Shown here: piece by piece, positions 1 through 5,230 of the stretch
Layout of the letters: every line of letters begins with the position of its first letter
Numbering within the stretch: the stretch's first letter is position 1
NCBI GenBank assembly: GCA_021805585.1
Contig: JAJZEY010000211.1
Location: forward strand, 1 to 5,230
Reading direction: 5' to 3'
Length of the DNA stretch: 5,230 nucleotides
Origin: Planctomycetota bacterium
GTDB lineage: Bacteria > Planctomycetota > Phycisphaerae > WQYP01
Notes under the pieces: generated by a model
Seen by the model: only the letters and a program-made list of their open reading frames with translations
Database searches by the model: none
What the model was told of the DNA's origin: nothing
Program-made: the position numbers and the translations under genes

Positions 1-1012
1 GCCGCCGCGTCGTCCGGCCGCAGGGACACGGATCGGTATACAGCGCCGCTAAGTCTCCGGTGGCGAAACGAACCAGCGGCATGCCGCGCACGCCCAATGG
101 CGTGATAACCACCTGGCCCACGGTTCCTGGCGGGACGGATTGATTCTGTTGATCAAGAATTTCCACTAACCCCATCGCCGGATTCAAATGGCCCCCGCCG
201 CACCCTGGCCCCTGTGCAAAAGTGGTGCAGGTTTCAGTGGATGCATATGTACTCAGAACGCGGACCGCCGGCAGATTCAGGCTTTTGGCAACGCATCCGG
301 CCAGAGAATTGGGGTGAAGATCGGTACCGAGCAGGGGTTCGCCGATGCCGATGGCGGCCTGAAGTTTTATGCCACCCGCGACGCGACCGGCCGGCCGATG
401 GGCAACCAGTGAGGGGACGGTAATCAGAAATGCCCGGGCCCCAGGCGGAACAAGTGGTTTAAGCAGCGGAATATTCGGGAAATATTGCGACCCGATACGC
501 ACACAGGTGGCACCCAACTTTTGCGCACCCAGCCAATAGGCCAGGCCCGCGATAAACATGCGATCCATTGCTAAGGCCACCACCAGCAAATCGCCCGCGT
601 TAAGCCCCGCGATATTCAGAGCGACAGCCTCATTTTCCGCCAAACGTTGAAGATCGGCTTGGGTCAGACCGACTCGCAAGGGCTGGCCTGTTGTGCCGGA
701 TGTAGTGACCCATTCCGCTATTTGATGGCCGGGCACGGCCAGCGCGTCGGCCTGGGCCGAAACCAGATCGGTTTTGCTGGTCACCGGCAGGTCCGCCAGA
801 TTCCCCGGGGAAAAATGCGCGGAATGCGCACCGACAATGCGGCGAAGCCGACGGTTCAAGCCGGACCGCATCGCCCATTGCAAATGGTCCGCAAACTTTC
901 GGCGCTGCAGCGCCTGCCAGCGCTTGACCGGCCAGAATAGCGGTCGACCGGCGGAAACAATGGTTCCCGCCGGGACGACGGATACCGACTTTTTCAGATT
1001 GGCTTTCATCAT
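1..1012 (-). CDS. Phenylacetate-CoA ligase-like (PaaK-type) AMP-forming ligase (3' partial)
   Basis: Cytoplasmic adenylate-forming enzyme that activates a carboxylic acid, probably aromatic, with ATP. The frame is open from the ATG at 1012 to the left edge: 337 codons without a stop, against roughly 420-440 residues usual for PaaK, so the flexible C-terminal domain is cut off. Motifs in order: L-P-V-T-S-K-T-D-L (about 75-83, the PaaK-style L-P-x-T-x-K-x-D-L), T103-T-S-G-T-T-G-Q-P111 (ATP-binding loop), Y256-A-S-T-E260 (Y-G-x-T-E motif with Ala for Gly), G-Q-V-V-I-T (305-310), P-L-V-R-F-A-T-G-D320 (ribose-binding Asp) and C329-P-C331-G-R333. C271, H275, C329 and C331 match a structural zinc site I recall from PaaK-like ligases. 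The ATG forms a 4-base overlap with the lipoprotein stop; a second ATG follows at 1009, and no clear Shine-Dalgarno is visible, so translational coupling is likely. In this context it may supply an aryl starter unit; the substrate is unknown. CoA or an ACP could be the acceptor. Confidence 0.85.
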   Translation of the reverse strand, partial: MMKANLKKSVSVVPAGTIVSAGRPLFWPVKRWQALQRRKFADHLQWAMRSGLNRRLRRIVGAHSAHFSPGNLADLPVTSKTDLVSAQADALAVPGHQIAEWVTTSGTTGQPLRVGLTQADLQRLAENEAVALNIAGLNAGDLLVVALAMDRMFIAGLAYWLGAQKLGATCVRIGSQYFPNIPLLKPLVPPGARAFLITVPSLVAHRPAGRVAGGIKLQAAIGIGEPLLGTDLHPNSLAGCVAKSLNLPAVRVLSTYASTETCTTFAQGPGCGGGHLNPAMGLVEILDQQNQSVPPGTVGQVVITPLGVRGMPLVRFATGDLAALYTDPCPCGRTTRR

Positions 1013-1713
1013 GGAACATTACCCGTGAAATCAAGAGTCAATTTAAATCCCTGGCCACTGTCCAGAATAGTCAGCCGTCCGGGTTGAAAACCTTTGCGGT
1101 AGCGGCTGTAACGAATCGTGATCCGACGGCGTTGTGCATTAAGTTGGGTCAGGGCAAGATGTCCCGCCGCACCGGAAAAATAAAGCGTACCGTGCCAAAG
1201 ACCGGGGGCCGATACCGGAAGTTGAACATGATGGCGGCCAAGAGAGATCACAGGGGAAGATCGGGCGGCCCGGGCCGGCGCGGCCAGGGCCAGATACAAG
1301 TCATTTCCCAGTTCCCGCGCGAGCGTTCCGGGGAATTGCGCCGCCAGATGATTAATAATGATGCGGCTATTGAAACGCTGAAGTTCAACCGCCAGAGTTC
1401 CCATTTCGGTTAAGGCTACGAATTTAAAATGGGACGGAGGGATTGTGCTCCACCGCCCCACCAGGTTTATTCGGCGACCATGCACGCGCAGCGTTGCAAA
1501 AATGGACCGATTGAAATGCGTTTGGAATCTCCGAAGTGACATGATTACCGCACCTCGACAAGGTGCCGCGCCGCGGAACACCACCGCCGTCGGGCGGGTT
1601 TGATACGCGCATCCCGCCAGTGCCGACAACATCATGCAGCCCGCCCAAAGGAACCGCGCACGGAACGACGACCCGGTTGTGATGGCCAGGCGATGGATGC
1701 CGCTGTGATTCAT
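1009..1713 (-). CDS. DUF3261-like outer-membrane lipoprotein
   Basis: A 234-residue predicted lipoprotein. The N-terminus has basic residues (R18, R20), a short hydrophobic stretch (F21-A33) and a lipobox L32-A33-G34-C35, so lipidation and cleavage at Cys35 are expected. Residue +2 is Ala, not the Asp retention signal, so outer-membrane sorting is likely where Lol rules apply. The mature part is beta-rich and resembles DUF3261 proteins: a strand pair near residues 73-88, F-V-A-L-T-E-M-G-T-L-A-V-E-L (98-111, compare the family's V-G-L-T-P-F-G-T pattern), an L-A-x-x-L-x-x-D-L-x-L-A-L segment (131-143), and closing strands R-I-T-I-R-Y (197-202) and F-K-L-T-L (223-227). DUF3261 proteins accompany MMPL exporters in aryl polyene-type clusters and are thought to be LolB-like acceptors for the exported product; that role is inferred here. 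The start has a good Shine-Dalgarno sequence and overlaps the exporter stop (ATGA). The long n-region before the hydrophobic stretch is slightly unusual. The family call rests on pattern recognition alone. Confidence 0.75.
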   Translation of the reverse strand: MNHSGIHRLAITTGSSFRARFLWAGCMMLSALAGCAYQTRPTAVVFRGAAPCRGAVIMSLRRFQTHFNRSIFATLRVHGRRINLVGRWSTIPPSHFKFVALTEMGTLAVELQRFNSRIIINHLAAQFPGTLARELGNDLYLALAAPARAARSSPVISLGRHHVQLPVSAPGLWHGTLYFSGAAGHLALTQLNAQRRRITIRYSRYRKGFQPGRLTILDSGQGFKLTLDFTGNVP

Positions 1714-4700
1714 TGGGCTGACTCCCTGGCATCGCGGTCGGCCACAACCAAAGCCTTGCGTAAAGAGGCCCGCCGCGCCGCATAAGGTGGGTCCAGCCGG
1801 AGGGCATGGGCAAGGTTGCGGGCCGCGGCGGCGTATTTCCGTTGCGCCAGTTGCGCGCGGCCAAGCAAGGAATACCCTCCGAAGAAGTAAGGATTTTCAT
1901 GAATGGCCATGGTTGCCCGTGCGGCGGCTTGCCCGAAGCGGCCCGCAGCCAGGGCGGCATAACCGGCCAGAAGATTGGCGCGCGATTGCACGAATATCTT
2001 TTCCTGGCCGCTGGTCAGAAAATGATCCGCCGGCACAATGGGCAATGGCGGCTTGACGCGATCCGCGGCGGCGGGGCCACGGAGCGCCGGGATGGCGCGG
2101 AAGCCGACATAATTTCCTTCCGCAAAAGGAAACGCGGCAACCCAGATATTTCCGGCTGTCAGGTCCATGATCAGACTGTGTGTGGTAATAAGGCCGTCGA
2201 TACTGTTACGGTTTCCCCAGCCGATATTGCGCCCGCGAGGCCCGCGTTTATCGCGCAGGAGGGCCGCGAGGGAAAATTCATTCACATGGCCCTTAAGACG
2301 ACGGATAAGACGCGTAGCGCGCCGCAGACGCCAGTTGGATGTGGAGTTTTTAATACGCGCCAGATTCACCGGGTCGTGGGCGAATACCGGGCATTCCAAC
2401 TGATTGGCCACGGCAGCAAAATGATGAATATATCGATATGCAAAATGGGCCGGAGATATTTCCAGGACCGCCGCGCGACCATTGCGACCATTTCCCACCA
2501 CAATAATATTGGAGACAAACACATGGGCGGCGCGGAATATTTTAATGGCCTGATGAATGCTGGCGGCGTGCTGCAATACCTGGCGAGCCACGATGATTGT
2601 CGGCTCGCCCACGGGACGGAAACTATCCGATGCGGCGGCGTTAATAAACAGACCAATATGCTTTTCGTTGATTCCACTGACGCAGCCGGCCAGCCCCGGC
2701 CACGCCACGGTGGCAAAAGCGTAGCCGCGCAGTGGCTTTACAAAACTAATGGATTTCTGGTGGTTAAAGGCCGGTCCGCATTCAAAGTCGAAGTTTCGGC
2801 CCAGCCACAGATGCCCATCCCCGGACCAGGCGGGCGTTGCGACCACACCGGTGCAACCGACCGCGTGGCGATCAATCAGCGGATTGTCCACCAGATTCTG
2901 GGAAATATCGTCCAGTGCATGGTAGGCCAGCAGCCGCGGATACAGCGGCATCAGGTAGCCATGTTCATCCGGATGGGCTTGTGATTCAGCGTAAATTTCC
3001 CGCTTGATATTGGCCGGAATATATTGCGGCAGAAAAAGCATATCCATGCCGACGGCCCGCAACAGGAACCAACGTGCGAACAGATTGGGCACCAGCGCAT
3101 CCATGCGGTCAAGCATCTGGTTTTCAATGCGCAGGTCCATCGGCGCACCAAGTGCGGAGGCTTCATACCCGATTTGTTCCGACGTGCCGCCAAGGTGCAT
3201 ATCCCATACGCCATGGTCGCGGCGCATGCGGGCCGGCCCGCAGGTCCATGCCTGCGCCGCGGTTTGCACCACGGGCCAGTGGGGAATCGGCCGCAAATGT
3301 GCGGGCTTTTCACGAAACATAATGACCTGTGCGACGACCAGCGCCGCCAGAGCCAGCAGCATCAGCAGCCCCAGCAGCCGCCAGAGGCCCCCGGTCAGGA
3401 AAAAGGCGAGGCGATTCAACGGATGCCTGCGCAGGCGGAAAATGAAGCGGGTCATGGGGCCAACCAGGAAATAGGAGGCCAGATAGCCGCCCGCGATACC
3501 CGCCGCCAGGGTCAGCCCGATTCCCCGCAAGGCCGGATGGCCCGCAACAAGCATGGCCGCGGTTCCCAGGAATGTAGTAGAGGCACATAGAAAAGTGGCA
3601 GCGTTGCGATTGCCGCCAGCGGCCACGGGGCTTCGCCAGGCTGGATCACTTGCCGAATAAATGCCATAGTCCACCGCAACGCCCATCATAAACAGCAGCG
3701 GAACCAGGCTTAGCAGATTTAACCCGCCGCCGAACCATTGTGCCGCGCCCAGCAGCCAGACAAATCCGACCAGCATGGAAACCGCGGAGACACAGGTTAA
3801 GTCGATGCGACGAAAGAAGAGCAGCATGGGCAGCAAAATCAGGAGTGCCACCCAGGGAAACAGATTTTCCGCTTCGGCCTGGGCACGGGCGGTGGCATTA
3901 TAGAACAGCACATCACCGGATAAGATGGCCGCCGCGGGCTGGCGAAGGCGGAGTTCCCCGGCCCAATCGGTTTGCATGCGGGGCGATAAGGCGGTGTTAA
4001 GCTGAACCTCGGCGGCAAGGTTAATGCGCGCGGCCCTTCCTGCGTACCTCTGAATGTCCAGCGGACCGGGAATAAGCCGGGCTGGTGATTCCCGCAGGCG
4101 ATCAAGGGCACCGGGAATTTTGGGTACTCGGGCAAGGGCGGTGACGCGATTGGAAAACGCCGCAGGCCGAAAGCCGTTGGCTACGGCAGCGATTGCCAGG
4201 CGTTTTTCAACCGCAAGTTGTCGCGCGGGAGTCCAGAAGTTTTGCCACCGGGTCAGGCGGCGTTTAACCATTGCCGAATCGGGCAGCAGGAAACCCGGTG
4301 ACTGAAACGATGAAATCAGACCGTCCTTGCGGAATTCAGTCAGGGCCTGGTCCAGGCGATGCAGCGCGGTCATGGCTTTATCCGGATGACGGCTTGAAAC
4401 AATTACCACAGCCCGATGCCGCAGGTTTCCCCAAGTCTGAAAAAATTCATGCTCCTGCCGGTGCAACGCGGCCCCCACACCATCCAGCGATTGGCCGTTC
4501 TGGTTGTAGGCCACATGCGCGGCATGAAAAAGCAACATTCCGGTCAGCAGGAAAAAAGCGACTGTGGCGCTGCGGCGAAGCCATCGGACCGCCCCGGACG
4601 GGAAGGCCCACCGGGTGGTATTTGCGGTGGATGCTTTTGCCAAAACCCACGGCCCGAAAAATGCCGGCAGAATAAGGAAACTGATACACCAGATGCACAG

Positions 4701-5230
4701 CGTGGCGGCCGCCACAAACAGCCCCAGCCCGCGAAGTCCCGGCGCGGAGCTGAACATAATCGCCGAATAACCGGTGACACTGGTTATCACGCTAAGCGAA
4801 ATCGGCCCGAGCAAAGCGCGGGCGGCTGTGCCACTGTGGGCCGGCAGGAATTTGCCATCTTCGCGGCTGGCGCGATTCAACGCGGCCAGCAACTGAATGC
4901 CGTAATCGGTGGTGGACCCGCAGATCAGCCCGGCAAACGCCAGCACCAGCAAGGGAAGATGAAGATGCAAAAGTCCCGCGATTCCCAACGCGGTCCCCAC
5001 ACCCATTACCGGTGGAATCATGCAGATAAGCAACGTGGAAATGCGGCGGAAAAACAGCAGAATAGCGATGGCCACCAGCACCGTTCCCACAATGGAAACC
5101 AGAGTGACATCCGCCTGGACGCGCCGCGCATTTTCGGCGTAGTTGCGCGCCGGCCCGATCAGCCAGACATGAAGACCGGGCATTCGGCTTTGCATCCGCG
5201 CAACAACTTTATGCACCGCGGCCAGCATAA
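1710..5230 (-). CDS. MMPL/RND-family exporter fused to a C45-type hydrolase/acyltransferase and a TPR tail (5' partial)
   Basis: Predicted inner-membrane, proton-driven exporter of a lipid or aryl-polyene-like product, joined to a periplasmic Ntn-type enzyme. The frame is open to the right edge. The first ATG in view (5228) is internal, because TM1 and most of the first periplasmic loop are missing; about 200 residues probably lie outside. Numbering from that ATG (1172 residues visible): residues 41-198 hold TM2-TM6 with G-S-T-T-D108-Y-G in TM4; TM7 is about 217-238; the second periplasmic loop is about 240-455; TM8-TM12 are about 457-595 with G-V-A-V-D520-Y-G in TM10. The two Asp-Tyr pairs match the proton relay of MMPL proteins such as MmpL3. 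The halves show the usual pseudo-repeat (PGLRGLGLF at 163-171, PALRGIGLT at 565-573). An extra helix follows (about 609-637), then a C45 domain (about 655-1045; nucleophile Cys792) and two TPR-like repeats (about 1083-1150). The stop overlaps the next gene's start by 4 bases. The family calls are strong; the substrate is unknown. I see no frameshift or stop across the fusion. Confidence 0.9.
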   Translation of the reverse strand, partial: MLAAVHKVVARMQSRMPGLHVWLIGPARNYAENARRVQADVTLVSIVGTVLVAIAILLFFRRISTLLICMIPPVMGVGTALGIAGLLHLHLPLLVLAFAGLICGSTTDYGIQLLAALNRASREDGKFLPAHSGTAARALLGPISLSVITSVTGYSAIMFSSAPGLRGLGLFVAAATLCIWCISFLILPAFFGPWVLAKASTANTTRWAFPSGAVRWLRRSATVAFFLLTGMLLFHAAHVAYNQNGQSLDGVGAALHRQEHEFFQTWGNLRHRAVVIVSSRHPDKAMTALHRLDQALTEFRKDGLISSFQSPGFLLPDSAMVKRRLTRWQNFWTPARQLAVEKRLAIAAVANGFRPAAFSNRVTALARVPKIPGALDRLRESPARLIPGPLDIQRYAGRAARINLAAEVQLNTALSPRMQTDWAGELRLRQPAAAILSGDVLFYNATARAQAEAENLFPWVALLILLPMLLFFRRIDLTCVSAVSMLVGFVWLLGAAQWFGGGLNLLSLVPLLFMMGVAVDYGIYSASDPAWRSPVAAGGNRNAATFLCASTTFLGTAAMLVAGHPALRGIGLTLAAGIAGGYLASYFLVGPMTRFIFRLRRHPLNRLAFFLTGGLWRLLGLLMLLALAALVVAQVIMFREKPAHLRPIPHWPVVQTAAQAWTCGPARMRRDHGVWDMHLGGTSEQIGYEASALGAPMDLRIENQMLDRMDALVPNLFARWFLLRAVGMDMLFLPQYIPANIKREIYAESQAHPDEHGYLMPLYPRLLAYHALDDISQNLVDNPLIDRHAVGCTGVVATPAWSGDGHLWLGRNFDFECGPAFNHQKSISFVKPLRGYAFATVAWPGLAGCVSGINEKHIGLFINAAASDSFRPVGEPTIIVARQVLQHAASIHQAIKIFRAAHVFVSNIIVVGNGRNGRAAVLEISPAHFAYRYIHHFAAVANQLECPVFAHDPVNLARIKNSTSNWRLRRATRLIRRLKGHVNEFSLAALLRDKRGPRGRNIGWGNRNSIDGLITTHSLIMDLTAGNIWVAAFPFAEGNYVGFRAIPALRGPAAADRVKPPLPIVPADHFLTSGQEKIFVQSRANLLAGYAALAAGRFGQAAARATMAIHENPYFFGGYSLLGRAQLAQRKYAAAARNLAHALRLDPPYAARRASLRKALVVADRDARESAQ
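1722..1727 (-). promoter_or_regulatory. Shine-Dalgarno site for the DUF3261-like lipoprotein gene
   Basis: On the minus strand AGGGAG lies 8 bases before the ATG at 1713, inside the last codons of the upstream exporter gene. It supports the ATG chosen for the lipoprotein and suggests that gene can recruit ribosomes itself as well as being coupled through the ATGA overlap. Confidence 0.5.
1779..1982 (-). other. C-terminal TPR-like repeats of the exporter fusion
   Basis: Residues about 1083-1150 of the fusion protein form two back-to-back TPR-like units. Repeat 1 contains G-Y-A-A-L-A-A-G-R-F followed by A-A-A-R-A-x-x-A-I and N-P. Repeat 2 contains Y-S-L-L-G-R-A-Q-L-A-Q-R-K-Y followed by A-A-A-R-N-L-x-x-A-L-x-L-D-P. 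The spacing of small residues, the G/K-Y/F turn and the terminal N-P or D-P fit the 34-residue TPR consensus. With only two units this is more likely a small docking surface or a cap on the C45 domain than a full TPR superhelix. By topology it should lie in the periplasm. Confidence 0.7.
2094..3266 (-). other. C45-type (NAAA / penicillin acyltransferase-like) domain within the exporter fusion
   Basis: Residues about 655-1045 of the fusion protein. Members of this Ntn-hydrolase family hydrolyse or transfer acyl groups on amides after self-cleavage that frees an N-terminal Cys. Visible family marks: a candidate nucleophile in V-G-C792-T-G-V-V (codon at 2853-2855); G-R811-N-F-D814, whose Cys-to-Arg-to-Asp order and Arg-Asp spacing of 3 match Cys126/Arg142/Asp145 of human NAAA; G-I-N854-E, the usual G-x-N-E turn; A-N942-Q, at the place of the conserved oxyanion Asn in a T-N-H motif; and a late T-H-S-L-I-M-D strand (1015-1021). 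The stretch before Cys792 (W-D-M-H-L-G-G, then a helical segment through L-V-P-N-L) looks like the pro-region of membrane-anchored bacterial members. The substrate cannot be read from the sequence; a hydrolase role and an acyltransferase role are both possible. Confidence 0.82.

Noticed and set aside
630..1034. A 134-codon minus-strand frame beginning just upstream of the ligase start
   Set aside because: It is out of frame with the ligase, whose reading carries the ATP-binding and other PaaK motifs over the same bases.
1424..1960. A 178-codon minus-strand frame across the exporter-lipoprotein junction
   Set aside because: It overlaps the TPR end and the lipoprotein signal region in another frame. 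Its translation is low-information and Pro/Arg-rich, without a domain.
1806..2984. A 392-codon open frame on the plus strand
   Set aside because: It lies wholly antisense to the C45/TPR part of the exporter fusion, whose reading is supported by catalytic motifs. Its translation shows no recognisable domain, and long antisense frames are common in GC-rich coding DNA.
3341..3385. CAG/CAGC-rich stretch as a simple repeat
   Set aside because: It is the complement of clustered CTG Leu codons in the extra membrane helix; the units are irregular and explained by coding.
3024..3590. A 188-codon plus-strand frame rich in Gln, Arg and Pro
   Set aside because: It is antisense to the last membrane helices and the C45 pro-region. 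The Gln runs are simply the complement of Leu CTG codons in transmembrane segments.
5226..5228. ATG at the right edge as the true start of the exporter
   Set aside because: The protein from here begins at the end of the first periplasmic loop and lacks TM1, and the frame stays open to the edge. The real start must lie outside the window.
1..5230. CRISPR array, tRNA/rRNA, insertion sequence ends, intrinsic terminator or promoter
   Set aside because: I saw no regularly spaced repeats, RNA gene signature, terminal inverted repeats or hairpin followed by a T-run, and there is no intergenic DNA to hold a promoter or terminator. This was judged by eye only.

Overview
The window is wall-to-wall coding sequence on the minus strand. 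It reads as part of one tightly packed operon transcribed from right to left, with three genes, two of them cut by the window edges. In transcription order they are: (1) a very large RND/MMPL-family exporter, 5' end missing, whose C-terminus is fused in frame to a periplasmic C45-type (NAAA / penicillin-acyltransferase-like) autoproteolytic hydrolase/acyltransferase and then to a short TPR tail; (2) a small DUF3261-like outer-membrane lipoprotein; (3) a phenylacetate-CoA-ligase-like (PaaK-type) adenylate-forming ligase, 3' end missing. Both junctions are 4-base ATGA start/stop overlaps, so there is no intergenic DNA, and I see no promoter, terminator, RNA gene, repeat array or mobile element.

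An MMPL exporter, a DUF3261 lipoprotein and an AMP-ligase together are typical of aryl polyene / flexirubin / dialkylresorcinol-type pigment-lipid clusters of Gram-negative bacteria. In those clusters an aromatic acid is activated, extended by dedicated FAS-II/PKS-like enzymes and moved to the outer membrane. The ketosynthases, dehydratases, ACPs and LolA-like carrier that would confirm this would have to lie outside the window. The pathway assignment is therefore an inference from three genes.

The most unusual item is the exporter fusion. After the expected MMPL helices there is one additional membrane helix, then a C45 domain with the Cys, Arg, Asp and probable Asn of the family. The extra helix should place this domain in the periplasm, on the side where exported substrate emerges. 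If the C45 domain self-processes as its relatives do, the exporter would cut itself into a membrane part and a roughly 380-residue catalytic part.

Organism: a diderm bacterium (outer-membrane lipoprotein, RND/MMPL exporter) with GC-rich DNA. I cannot fix the phylum; a Planctomycetes/Verrucomicrobia/Acidobacteria-type lineage is only a guess.
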